This document shows positions 48,455 through 58,680 of a stretch of 64,000 nucleotides of DNA, piece after piece. Position 1 is the stretch's first letter; each line of letters begins with the position of its first letter. Origin of the DNA: Diphasiastrum complanatum (Eukaryota; Streptophyta; Lycopodiopsida; Lycopodiales; Lycopodiaceae); assembly GCA_029204225.1 (NCBI GenBank), contig CM055099.1, positions 70,197,349-70,261,348 of the forward strand. Reading direction: 5' to 3'. The translations under genes and the position numbers were made by a program. The notes beneath the pieces were generated by a model, which saw only the letters and a program-made list of their open reading frames with translations, had not been told where the DNA came from and ran no database searches.

Positions 48455-48990
48455 GTGGATGTTGGATCTAACATTTTTTATGTTGATGAGATTGATGATA
48501 CTTTGGATGCTGATGTTGAAGATCCTACTTCAAGTCAAAAGCCAAAGAGGACGTCAAGGCAAAGGCGACAACCTTTGAGGGTCACTTATGATGAGAATGG
48601 TAAGCAAGTGGAAGTTACTCATTTTGCATGTCTCACATAGTTTGGTGAATCTTCTTGTGTAAATGATGCTATGGAAGTGGATGGCGGTTTCTTACTAGCA
48701 TTCTTGGCTGGTGTTGATAATGGACATGAAGCTAAGAGTGGCTCATTAGGTCACTCATGGTCAAGTCATGAAGGGTTGATGACATCTTATGGCAAGATGG
48801 AGATGGAGGCTCATTCATGGATTTTCATGGAGAAGACATATCAAGAGATGGAGGAGACATGCAAGCATTGGTTGATTATTCACATTTATTGTTTGGTTGT
48901 TGTTATTTTCCAGACTATTCAAATTTGGAAGCATGAAGGAATCATTACATTTACATTCTATTTGGTTCTTCATGTTCTAGTTACATCTTG
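48455..48990 (+). pseudogene. Unrecognised broken frame
   Basis: 48455-48640 reads FYVDEIDDTLDADVEDPTSS, QKPKRTSRQRRQPLRVTYDE and stops after FACLT; the same frame stays protein-like to 48990 (ESSCVNDAMEVDGGFLLAFL). The acidic then basic stretch suggests a nuclear protein tail or transposase C terminus, but no family is recognised. Confidence 0.25.
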
Positions 48991-49225
48991 ATATGTAAAA
49001 TTGATGTAAGAAATACTGAAGCATCCAATGTGGACAATATTCTCTATATCAATTATGAAAGCTAGTATAAAACCATAGAAAGGAGGTCATTGAGATCATT
49101 CTAAAATTGGATCAAAGTTGTGTGGTTAAATCAATGCTAAAACTAGTTGAAGAGGGAGTGTGAAAAGTTGTCAACTAGTTTGATTGTTTATTTGGCAATT
49201 TTAGGCCAAGATGAATTCTCAACTC

Positions 49226-50165
49226 ATAGATAGGTTCTACATCGACACTTCAAGAGGATGATATGTTCACAAAGGGAAAATTCAAGGGCAAAACCAAAAG
49301 TAAGTGGACTAAAAGGCAAGATCAAGTGGACACTTCTTCAAGTGGCAAAAAGAAGGATAGATCAAAGCTCAAGTGCTCCTATTGCGGCATCAAAGGACAC
49401 TTTGCAAGTGAGTGCTACAAGAAGAAGAGAGATCAAGGAGACAAGCAAGGTAATCTTACTCTTGATGAGCATGGTTTGGATGTTCAAGATGCAAATGATG
49501 ATGCTTTTGTGATGTATGCTTGCTAATGATGGAGATCTAGATCCTTGGTGGATTGATAGTGGAGCAAGTTCACACATGACCTTTCACAAAGAATACTTCA
49601 CTTCTTTGTTGGCATATGGAGATGACAAGAGGGTGATCTATACGACCAATGATGGTGAGTGTGCAATCAAAGGGATTGGCACAATTCCTGTTTCTCTCTC
49701 TACAAAAAGAAATGTTCATTTGGAGGATCTCTTGTTTATTCCATCTATTACCAAGAATTTGCTTAGTGTGAGTCAAATGCTAAGTAAAGGCCTCAAGGTG
49801 GAGTTTGATGGAGATGCTCGTATGATCAAAAGGAAGGATGTCTTGATTGAAAAGATAAAAGGAAAGGGAAGTTGTTAAAGATGGATACTTATGTTACTAC
49901 AATTAGCAATAGTGGAGAGATGTATGTAACATTCATTGCTGATTTTAGTCAATTTTATTGGATCTATCTACTAAAGATCAAGGATGAAGTGTATGATGTC
50001 TTTATCAAGTTCAAGAATGCAAGGGAGAACCAATTTTCTACAAAGATCAAGTGCTTAAGGAGTGACAATGGTGGTGAGTACATATCTACCAAATTCAAGG
50101 CCTTTTGTGATGAGCATGGGATCAAGAGGGAGTATACAACATCAAGGACCCCACAACATCATGGA
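49226..50165 (+). pseudogene. Copia fragment: zinc knuckle, protease, partial integrase
   Basis: Frame 49263-49526 carries the knuckle CSYCGIKGHFASEC after a Lys-rich stretch. Frame 49516-49878 overlaps it by 11 bp and carries WWIDSGASSHMTFHKEYFTS and NLLSVSQMLSKGLKV. Frame 49872-50192 carries MYVTFIADFSQFYWIYLLKI and LRSDNGGEYISTKFKAFCDE and breaks off after TSRTPQHH. It is the same family as the minus-strand fragment 24856-26450, with high identity. Between protease and integrase the same segment (GAG-pre-integrase, HHCC) is missing as in that copy. Homology starts abruptly at about 49226 and ends near 50160. Confidence 0.85.
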
Positions 50166-50790
50166 CTCCAGCCAATTGGCAATCACATTTGATGACCTAA
50201 TTACTTAGTATGAATTAGCTGTTCATACATCTCATTATCAATGATCAATCAACATTGTGAATTGTGAAAGAGTTGAGTGTTATTACATGATGGTTCCTAG
50301 GCTCTTATCAAGCAAATCGTTCACAATCAAAAAGTATTTTTGTTAGCTCTCTATCAAGCTTTTAAGCTTGAACTCTTTTGAGCATTCTAGCTCAGTCTTT
50401 TAGAGATTTAAGTTAGAGTTGCTATTGTGCTATTGCTTATCAACATAGTTGCTTATTTTGGACTTATTCTCAGTTAATCAGAGATAGCTTTAGAGTGCAC
50501 AGTTTCTATCCGCTATTGTCTTGCGCTCATTAGCATCTGATCTTGCTTTTCTGAATCAGTATTATTTTCTTCTTGCATTCAGTTTGTGTCAAAATGCATC
50601 CATCTCTGTATTGCTTTTGTAACTGGTAGAAATTGTCTGAGAATTCAATACTTTATGTTTGGCTACGTAATCACGTAGTATCTAGCAAAAGTTAGTTGCT
50701 AAAGATTGGACGTGATTCCCATCACTATTGCTTTGTTTAATTTTTGATAGGCGTAGTCATGCATTGGAAGTAGGAAGTTTCCGCTATTCC
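50166..50790. other. Intergenic stretch, possibly LTR-derived
   Basis: AT-rich DNA with no open frame of note and no recognised motif, lying between a truncated Copia and a truncated Gypsy. Confidence 0.35.
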
Positions 50791-50791
50791 A

Positions 50792-51300
50792 TTACTCACC
50801 TATTTCCGACACCCTCTTCATAGACCCTAGGTTGTCACTTTTGATTAGCGTAAACTGGGAGCCATACAAATAATGCCTCCAAAAATTTAGGGCATGAATC
50901 ATAGCAAAAAGTTCCTTGTCATAGGTGGAATACCGCCTTTGAGTAGAATCTAACTTCTTGTTTTCAAAAGCAACTAGTCTACCATCCTGATATAGGATTG
51001 CACCTATAGCATACTCACTGGCATCCATTTCAAGCACATATGGCTTGTTAGGATCCATTATGTACAGAATAGGCACTGTAGTTTCACAGTATTTGAGGTT
51101 CTCAAAACTCTGATTCATCTCTTCAATCCAAGTAACCAGAGGACTGAACTTACTGTGTTGGCTAACTTACCAGTCAAGACTAATGCATAATTCAAGATAA
51201 ATCTATGAAAAAACTCTAAAGCCGAAAAAGGACTTAACCTCATGGATGGTTTTAAGGATATGCCATTCACGTATCTGTCAGACTTTATTGGGGTCAATTT
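50792..51300 (-). pseudogene. Gypsy RNase H
   Basis: The frame 51118-50792 reads SFENLKYCETTVPILYIMDP and KPYVLEMDASEYAIGAILYQ, then AFENKKLDSTQRRYSTYDKE and LNFWRHYLYGSQFTLIKSDN. These are the conserved Ty3/Gypsy RNase H motifs. After SDN the sequence is unrelated, so the element ends here. A minus-strand frame 51297-51115 joins RT to RNase H with stops. Confidence 0.85.
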
Positions 51301-52110
51301 TCAACCCATGGTTCGAAATAACGTGACCAAGGTATAACAACCTTTTTTGGAAAAACACACATTTCGACTCTTTGGCAAAAAGCTTCTCCTGTCTAAGTAA
51401 CTTTAAGACAGTCCTAAAAATGCTCCTCATGCTCCTCCAAGGTCTTACTATAGATAAGAATATCATCTAAGTGCACTATCACGAACTTTCTCAGATATGG
51501 ACAACGAAGGAAAGTCGTTGGATCATTTGTCAAGCCAAATAGTAACACAAAAAACTCATTCTAAGTTTGGATTTTTCAAGATCCTCAGTCTTCATGCGAA
51601 TCTAATGATACTCTGATCTCAAATCGATTTTGGTGAAGTACTTTGCACCATGCAATCGATCAACCAGTTCATCCATTTGCGGCAAAGGATAATGGTTTTT
51701 AATCGTTAACTTATTTAACTTTTTAAAGTCCACACAAAGATGAGTACCTCCGTCTTTTTTATCAACTAGGAGCACAGGTGCCCCCCAAGGAGATTTACTA
51801 GGTTTAACATGGCCCATCTTAAGGTAATTTTGCAGTTGCTATAAACTTCATCCTCTTCAGTAGTACTCATCCTATATGGATACAATGATATAGGAGAACT
51901 ACCAGGAATCAGTTTATACTATGGTCCACACCCCTAGAGGGGGGAAGACCTCAGGAAGCTGCTCAAGAAACACATCGTTAAACTCTTGCCTAAGTTTCCT
52001 AAAGATTTTACCTTCTAGTGAATTTTCCTGCTTTAGGTTATAGACATTAATTCCATTTGGAGATTGTAAAATTGCAAACTACATTCTTCATGGTAAGTAA
52101 AATATTTTAA
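51278..52110 (-). pseudogene. Gypsy reverse transcriptase
   Basis: Minus-strand frames give [60 protein letters not shown] and SEYH. After frameshifts the catalytic [13 protein letters not shown] follows (51450-51480), and then ESKCVFFQKRLLYLGHVISN. The YLDD-type box is present as HLDD. Several frameshifts separate the parts. The N-terminal part overlaps, in the related 63.8-64.0 kb copy, with EKLPEGLPPSRGVDHGIKLI. Confidence 0.85.
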
Positions 52111-52119
52111 CCAGCATAA

Positions 52120-52900
52120 TTAAGAATTACAATCCACAATATCCGTACATTTAACTGTTTTGAAAGGAAAAGGCATATACGAAGTAGAAATATCAACATT
52201 TCCATTTAATTCTATGAGTAAGTCGTTATGCAAGAACGACAAACTGTGAGTTACATAGTTTTTCTTCATAGACTCATTACTCTCATAGAACCACTCCTTT
52301 CCAAGTACTACATCTACCCTATCTAGATTCATAATGTAAAAGTCTAATATGTCCTTATAGGCTTGAATCTCGATTGGTACGTGGGACTATTCGGTCCCAA
52401 ACTTGGCTTTCTGCTCTTGTTGCCAACTTCACTATATATCGTTGTTTTGTTTTGTTTTGTTTTGTTTCCACCCTTAGCTTTGTTTTGTTTTGTTTCCACC
52501 CTTCACTTTGTTTTGTTTCCACCCTTAGCTTTGTTTTGTTTTGTTTCCACCCTTCACTTTATATTGTTTCCACCCTTAGCTTCTACAACAAATTAGCGTT
52601 AATAAAATTATGTGTGGAATCATCATCAAATAAAACTGTTACGGCTTGGCCACCCACAACCCCCTTCATCCGAATGAGGTCATGAGGGCCAAAAATAGCC
52701 GTGTTAAAACAACAATGCTTACACATAGAATTACCAGCAAAGGAAAGATCTACATTAGATATGCTAGAGTTATCCGGCATCTTAAAATATGCCCCTTTAG
52801 CTTTCCATTTCTTTGGACATTCCTTCGCGACATGACCTGGTTCCGTGCAATTAAAGCACAAATTGTCACTTTGGGCTTTCATAAAGGTTTCTTGGTCCAA
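52120..52900 (-). pseudogene. Gypsy zinc knuckle and protease with internal repeat expansion
   Basis: Frame 52900-52583 carries the knuckle CFNCTEPGHVAKEC and the protease loop GGQAVTVLFDDDSTHNFINA. Canonical Gypsy proteases have DSGSTHNFI. The sister copy at 63.3 kb has DDGFTHNFI, so the first position change is shared. Between this and frame 52332-52120 (MNLDRVDVVLGKEWFYESNE, the conserved DVVLGKEW flap) lies a tandem repeat at 52440-52580 that is absent from the sister copy and destroys the frame. Confidence 0.8.
52440..52580. repeat. TTTCCACCCTT/TTTTGTTTTG tandem repeat in the protease gene
   Basis: Units of TTTCCACCCTTAGCTTTG or TTTCCACCCTTCACTTTG, alternating with TTTTG runs, occur about six times. 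The related element at 63360-63400 has a single unit (GCTAAGGGTGGAAACAAAGC on the plus strand), so the array arose in place. Confidence 0.9.
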
Positions 52901-53893
52901 GGTAGATCTTTTCTAGACATCAACTTGATCTAGTTCAACATAACTTCCATTTGCTGGTCTCTCATCTGATTACGATTATTCATATCATTGAGCGCCGTAC
53001 TCAACTGTTGACAAATCACCATATAAAATGGTGCACCTGGATTTGCAGCTTGATTTGAAGTTCCTTCAACTATCTCAATTTATCTATTCTTGAAAATTAC
53101 TAAAATAAGTTAATTACTCGAATCTGAAAACCCATCTTCCTCCTTATATTTCAATCCTTTTGGAAATAAAGGCCTCTTACCCTTTATGTCATACCAGTCT
53201 CAGGCTTGGCCACCATACGAGTGTCATCGTATATCCTCGGGAAGCGAACAACATCCTCGAGGGCAAGAGGCCGGTTCCTCCTAACCTCTAGCTGATAGTC
53301 TCTTGGCGACCCAAGTATAAAATGCAACTTTACCAGCAAGGGATCCATTCTAGATGAAAAACAAGAATATACTTCCTGAAACTCTTGTAAATACTGATCC
53401 AGGGTCTGGTTCCCCATATGGATCGTTACATATTGACGATAAAATTCAAAATAATCAAGAATAGGAAGGAAGGCTGCCTTAAAGGCCTCAAAAAAATCTT
53501 TCCAATTCTTAGGAACTTCAGGCTTACCCCTAACATCTTGGCTTTACCTCGCAAGTACATGACAACTAGATTGATCTTGTTATCATCGGATAAATCGTGC
53601 ATGGAGAAGTGCCAATTCCATTGATCCAACCACTGCAAGACCGCTTGCGGGGTTCTATCCTTCTTTTCCCTAGAAAAAACTTCAGGAGTGAACAAGGGTT
53701 GATGCACCAGTTGCCTTAGTTGCGTCAACTCCTTCAGTTCCTACTGATCCCGACTGTGTTTAGATTGCATATCGACAATCTATTTTTGCAGATTGTTAAT
53801 TGCAAGCAATATGGCATAAAGATCTAAGTTAGAGGTAGATTTAGTAACCTCTTCAACAGGGGACATAGGCTATGTGGTAGGATTAGGATCCAT
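52901..53893 (-). pseudogene. Gypsy gag
   Basis: The gag begins at ATG 53893 (MDPNPTT) and contains at least three early stops. Frame 53728-53426 reads MTQLRQLVHQPLFTPEVFSR, AVLQWLDQWNWHFSMHDLSD and KINLVVMYLRGKAK. Frame 53417-53184 reads LDQYLQEFQEVYSCFSSRMD and SPRDYQLEVRRNRPLALEDV. These fit the Retrotrans_gag capsid of plant Gypsy elements. Frame changes near 53425 and 53180 break it. Its order with knuckle, protease, RT and RNase H matches a Gypsy polyprotein. Confidence 0.75.
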
Positions 53894-53948
53894 TTTTCAG
53901 GAGGAAGAGAGGTGAACTAAGAAAGAGATGATTGAAAAAGATCAAAAG

Positions 53949-54094
53949 CAACTCAAGGAAGGTAGATACAAGACTACTTTTGCTGTCTCTTCACAAATCA
54001 AATGGTATTGTCCATGACTGCCAACTCAAGGAAGGTAGATACAAGGCTACTCTTGTTGTTTCTTCACAAATCAAATGGTATTGTCCATGACTTC
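53949..54094. repeat. 73-bp tandem duplication in the Gypsy leader
   Basis: Two units begin CAACTCAAGGAAGGTAGATA at 53949 and 54022 and end TGGTATTGTCCATGACT; they differ at four or five positions. It lies between gag and the PBS. A second loose pair in the leader (54446-54485 and 54616-54655) shares CCACCTG and GGACAGTGCCA. Confidence 0.9.
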
Positions 54095-54836
54095 CATAAG
54101 GAATAAGAGAGAGCAAGGAGAAGGATGCACCACCACCTCCACCTCTTCTTCTCATGAAACTAAGCATAGGAGAGGTGTGCCGCCCACTCTATGCTTGCTT
54201 CAGATCTGCCATTTGCCTTGCCACATAGGCTTCCACCTAACCACCCAGGCCCTCTGCTAGCAAAGTGCCAGCTGGCCATCAGTCTTCACCCCCCCCCCCT
54301 TTGCTGTCTTCCTTTCTCTGCAGGAGAATCCTTCGTTGGAAAATAGAGGAATTGTGGTTAAATACCCATTTTTTGCTCAGGGGGGTCACAAAAATGCCAA
54401 CCGCCAGTCAGAAAGAGTTCGAAATTGAGAAACGCTAATGCCTGCCACCTGTCCAGGTCTGGGGACAGTGCCACATGGCAGGTTCTCAAAGTGTTTTTCC
54501 AAGTCCTTCGCTGGGTCAGACAATGAACAACCTCTTTTTGAATTTCTTCATTGGGAAGGGCCCCATGTAAACAGTTTGCTATCATACCTTGAGCGGAACT
54601 ACCCTGTGGAGAACTGCCACCTGCCCAATCCTGGACAGTGCCATGTGGCAAGTCTCTGCTGGGCCCCAAACTATTTTTTTTAAACTTATATTTTTCAAAA
54701 TTCAATAAAAACAGCGGAAGGAAAGACACTAAAAAGTGCATAAAAATGTATTTTAAGCCTGATTTGAATTCCATCAAAAATCGAAACTTACAAGAGAACC
54801 ACTACGGATCAGTGCACCTGCTTTCAGCATGCAGTT

Positions 54837-54848
54837 GCTCTGATACCG
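54837..54848 (-). promoter_or_regulatory. Gypsy primer binding site (tRNA-iMet-like)
   Basis: Read on the minus strand the sequence is CGGTATCAGAGC, one mismatch from the tRNA-iMet site TGGTATCAGAGC. It lies about 940 bp upstream of the gag start and next to TGTTAG (54851), which on the minus strand is the ...CTAACA end of the 5' LTR. Orientation agrees with gag and pol. Confidence 0.75.
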
Positions 54849-54850
54849 TA

Positions 54851-55600
54851 TGTTAGACTCTCTACTTACTGCAAACCTCCAGGTGTTGATTAACCACAAG
54901 AGACGGAACAATTCACATTTTACCCTGCCATAGGACCTATCCGGGTCCACCCACTGTGCCCTGGCCTCTGACCGTATCAAGCGAGATCCGACCTCCATCC
55001 TAGATAGTGTCCCATACCACTGCCTAGGCTCTCAGCCATCTCCTGCCTCAAGCTAGCATACATCTTGGCCGTGCACCTTCTCCTACGTAGATATAATGGA
55101 TGGCAAATGAGCCCTTCTCCCCTTGTATACTTTTAAGGAGAGAGACTCCAAGCCATGTTCACGAGTCACCGGTCAAGTCTACAGGCCCGGTCATCGTCCA
55201 GCCTCAAGTTTAGGGTTGGTACCCAAGGGAGTTGGGGCCCTAACACACATACTCGCTATGTACAAGCATCCAAAGGCAAACATCAAATCACTACTGCAAA
55301 TTCTCCACAACGTACTGCAAACAATACCCACAAATGTTCCTACGACAGTAATAGGCAACTTAAGCATTGATATTTTAAAGCACAACTTGCCTGCACAATT
55401 ACTTCACAATTTAATGGCCAACGATGGACTCCAAATACTTTTCATGATCAAAGAAGCAACAACTCTATATAACTCCCAACTTGACCACATACGGACAAAT
55501 TGCAACAATCTTGAATGCCAATCAAGATCGACTTATGCATATTCTCTAATCACTCTCCAATATACTTCTACTACACAATGAAAAGTCATGAAGCAACATT
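54851..55600 (-). mobile_element. Candidate Gypsy 5' LTR
   Basis: It begins (plus strand) with TGTTAGACTC immediately beyond the PBS. The far end is not defined. A plus-strand frame inside (55123-55581, 152 residues, with NIKSLLQILHNVLQTIPTNV) has no recognised motif. From 55600 to 56020 the DNA is AT-rich with nothing recognisable. Confidence 0.35.
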
Positions 55601-56041
55601 CATTAGTCATGAATGAAGAACATATCTTCTTTAACACCTATCATCCGTTCATCAATGACCTGCTATGCGATTCAAAGTTTACATTGGAAACTTTTTCATA
55701 AATTGAACTTTATCTTTCATCCATCTCCTAGCAACTTCATTGTCTCGTTACCAAATACTATTAAATATGTTCAAAGCCCATATATTGCATTTTTTGGGTA
55801 CTATTTTGGTTTGTTTCTTCATGAGCTAGACAATTGAATTTATTACGCTTTTTGTGACAAATTAGATTCAATAATAACCAAAATGTATAACTAGTAACCA
55901 AAACATAAATCCATTTCATTAAGTTGCCAAAAATTATAAATCTTTTCAATTCTTACAAACGTAAAATCTATTTATAATTTTTTACAAAGAAAATGGTGAT
56001 GCCTCACAGAACGTAATCTGTGGGGCAAATTTTTTTTACAG

Positions 56042-56122
56042 GCACCTTCCGGACACCGGAAGGTGCACGTAAAAAAATTTACTTTTTTTTACATGCACCT
56101 TCTGCCCGGAAGGTGTGTGCAA
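56042..56122. repeat. Two tandem hairpins of GCACCTTCC/GGAAGGTGC type
   Basis: GCACCTTCCGG (56042-56052), loop ACA, CCGGAAGGTGC (56056-56066) form a perfect 11-bp stem. A second weaker hairpin, CACCTTC...GAAGGTG, lies at 56096-56118. Each is followed by TTTAC and A/T tracts. Confidence 0.9.
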
Positions 56123-56144
56123 AAAAAATTTACGTCAAAAAGAA

Positions 56145-56345
56145 AAAAAAATGTAAAAACAAAATTCACGGAAGGGAAGGGCCGGCTCCTGGGCCCTTTC
56201 GCCCGTGGAAGACTGTGCGCCCTCGGGCTCACAGTCTTCCGAGGCGGAAGGGCCTCGGAGCAAGACCTTCCCCCTCCCACCCCGCCCAAGGGTGCACAGT
56301 CTTCCGCGGGTGGAAGGGCCGAGGAGCCAGCCGTTCCCCCCATCC
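56145..56345. repeat. GC-rich repeat with CACAGTCTTCC hairpin
   Basis: GGAAGACTGTG (56207-56217) and CACAGTCTTCC (56230-56240) form an 11-bp stem with a 12-nt loop; CACAGTCTTCC recurs at about 56296. GAAGGGCC motifs are repeated. Style and wording (GACCTTCCCCCTC) resemble the GC-rich parts of the repeats at 1-112 and 23150-23260, so it may be a third, diverged member. Confidence 0.7.
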
Positions 56346-56552
56346 CCGTTAAAATGTTTATTAAAAACTTACATATCCAAATTTGGGAAATACAAAATAA
56401 TTTAGACTCCTATATCTAAAAGGCATTACCCAAATCCATCCTATATTATGACATGGCAAGGCGTTTTGGTAGTATACACATCGTTCTTGTTTTTTATTAT
56501 TATTGACACAACAGTCCCCACCTCATCCCAATGGCTAATTAGCCGCGTCTTT

Positions 56553-56555
<3 letters not shown>

Positions 56556-56591
<36 letters not shown>
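56556..56591. repeat. (CT)n tract in the presumed 5' UTR of the BTB gene
   Basis: About 18 CT units 40 bp upstream of the first start codon. Pyrimidine tracts are common in plant leaders and can act in initiation; here it may be leader or promoter. Confidence 0.8.
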
Positions 56592-56594
<3 letters not shown>

Positions 56595-56630
56595 TTCTCT
56601 CATCGCTCCTCTTGCTTTCACCGGCTGCTG

Positions 56631-57849
56631 ATGCTCCTACGATCCGAAGCCATGAACAGAATTTCTGGAGTTGAACGGAATTGTGAGAGATGTGACAAGC
56701 CACTGTTTGCTGTGGAACATCCTACGGGCGGCATCTTCGAGAGACGCACCTGCGAAGACTGCCGTGAATGGATGGAACAGCAAGTTCAGCTCTTTAACGA
56801 TTCGCAGGAACCTGGCACCGATGTTGTCCTTGAATCTTCTGATGGTGGCACGATTCCAGCGCACAAGGCTGTCCTAGTAAGTTCTCTTTTCAAGTTAATG
56901 TTAAAGCGATAATCAGATCATAAAACACAATATAAGTTACATTAAAAAGCTACAGGAAAATGTGTTTATGGAATCAGCACATCTATTGGATACAAGTCAA
57001 CCTTACCGTAGAAAATAAAGTCAGAAAGTTTACTGATCTTTAAGCTACAGGAAGGTGTCGATATTTATCTGAGAAAGGACACACTAAAATTTCGTACTAC
57101 ACAATTTTGCAATCCGTATATAGATAAGCTTTTGGGCAATTTATGACTATGCAATTTGATCTAATTCTACAGGGTACATGACTGCAATTGCGATTCCTAT
57201 TTTAACGCTGTGCAATGTGATTGCTTCTTACGTGCTCCATTTTTATAAAGTAAGAATGGCAATCAATGGCGTCTTATAATGAATGATTTTCTGGAAATCT
57301 GGTGCTATCGATATTAACTCAATTAAAATTTCAAACTGATCGCAGGAGTTTCAATCGGATGTTTTCAGAAGAATGTTCGATTCAAATTTCAAGGAGTCGT
57401 TTTCAAACAGGGTTAATACCGACATGACTTCAGATGAGCTGCGTTGCCTCATCCAGTTCGTATACACTAACAACCTCAGTGATGACGATTTGAAGCATAA
57501 TGCATTCACTTTGCTTGACTCAGCAGAGACATACAACCTGCAGCATCTGAAATCATTTTGTGAGGATTATATCTCCAAGAATATCTCAATGAAAATTTTT
57601 GAGAAAATTGTGAGAACTGCAGAACTATACGGATCTGTACATCTACGGGATGCTCTCATGAGCTTCGTTTTGAGCGAGAATTTCATGTTGGAAAACAGTC
57701 TCACAATAATTACGGGAGCTTTCAGGGCAATGGCAGACATGAATGGATACGACTCATTCAGTAAAGGCTATCCTGATCTTATGTCCAGGTTAATAGACCA
57801 GCTTTTCATACGTGAACGCTCAGGTGAAGACTTTCCTCTAAATTATTAA
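56631..57849 (+). CDS. BTB/POZ domain protein with N-terminal CxxC-CxxC motif (two exons)
   Basis: Exon 1 is 56631-56876, the GT-AG intron 56877-57345, and exon 2 57346-57849, giving 249 residues. Splicing keeps the frame at HKAVL/EFQSDVF. Residues 18-44 hold CERC and CEDC (C-X2-C-X19-C-X2-C), a possible zinc site. The BTB domain runs from about 62 (TDVVLESSDGGTIPAHKAVL) through FQSDVFRRMFDSNFKES and MTSDELRCLIQFVYTNN to ETYNLQHLKSFCEDYI, with the conserved Asp and His. A helical tail (EKIVRTAELYGSVHLRDALM) follows. BTB proteins of this size are usually adaptors of cullin-3 ubiquitin ligases, binding substrates through another domain; that role is inferred. The start could also be 56652 (MNRISG). 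No stops or frameshifts are present, unlike all neighbours. A further frame 56448 upstream is a UTR artefact. Confidence 0.85.
56877..57345 (+). other. Intron of the BTB gene
   Basis: Donor CTA|GTAAGT at 56877, acceptor TGATCGCAG ending at 57345, AT-rich interior with stops in all frames. It is phase 0 and splits the BTB domain between its first strands and helices. Confidence 0.85.
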
Positions 57850-58140
57850 GACACTTGTGCTGCTACTTTGCTTAGCTTCCTCTGTACTATAGAGGTGTCG
57901 TAACCCACTGCGCTTGTGTGCTCAATTCAGTAGCTCAAGCTCTGGCTCTGTTGCGCGCTCTCTCTCAAATCGTCAGATACATACACACTTCGTATAGCCA
58001 CATATATATATATATAGATAAATTAATTAGTATATATACGTACACATTATACATGTGTATAATATGTTGCTTGCAGGTGAACCGTTGGATTCAGAAGAAG
58101 CAGAAAGAATAACGAACCTCATAGTATTTAGCTTGAGTTC
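57850..58140 (+). other. BTB gene 3' region with possible extra exon
   Basis: A donor-like CTCAG|GTGAAG occurs inside exon 2 at about 57820, and an acceptor GTTGCTTGCAG at about 58076 precedes GTGAACCGTTGG. Splicing them would replace the end ...SGEDFPLNY by ...SGEPLDSEEAERITNLI. This is only a possibility; the unspliced frame ends normally. A (TA)n stretch (57998-58018) lies in between. Confidence 0.3.
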
Positions 58141-58189
58141 GTTACCTCCTACTCGTTGGGGCTTACATGCACGATCGCGTTTTCCCCGG

Positions 58190-58680
58190 GTTTAGGCCAC
58201 CACTTTAGTGAGCACTTCCTTTGGTGGAGGGACACATTTTAGGCCACCACTTTAGTGACAATAGTGATGACTCTAAAAGGTCTGAGTGGTGAGATATAAT
58301 AGTATTTTGGAGAGATTGTGTTAGATAGTTGCTCATGCTGCACAATAGGCTCATCCCTTAGCTTCCTTTGTGTCGTGTCTTCGAAGCCCTTTAGAGCTTT
58401 TTTTTTTTTCCCCCTTCTATTTTGAATTTTTCCAATTTTTTATTGATATTGCCACTATGATGGGGGTCATTTTTTTCCGCTACATTTTTCAGATTTTCAT
58501 TAGTATCGCCACCATATTAGGGCATCATTGTTTGGGGAATTATTTAAGTTTGTTTTCTAACACTTGTAGTTCTTTTTTTTAAAAAGTTTCTAATAGTATA
58601 GAATATTTTGTTTATTAAAATTTGTTTTGTTTTTTTCTAATTTTTTGAAATTCTAATAGTTTACTTCCACCACAACAAAT
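58190..58680. repeat. Short direct duplications downstream of the BTB gene
   Basis: TTTAGGCCACCACTTTAGTGA occurs at about 58191-58211 and again at 58228-58249. Further on, ATTGATATTGCCACTATGAT and ATTAGTATCGCCACCATATT (58442 and 58499) lie 57 bp apart. Poly-T tracts surround them. Confidence 0.7.

Noticed and set aside
52363-52685. Plus-strand Phe-rich frames resembling membrane proteins
   Set aside because: They come from TTTTG and TTTCCACCC repeats inside the minus-strand Gypsy protease gene.
55123-55581. 152-residue plus-strand frame as a host gene
   Set aside because: It lies inside the presumed Gypsy LTR region, has no known motif, and overlaps other open frames of similar length.
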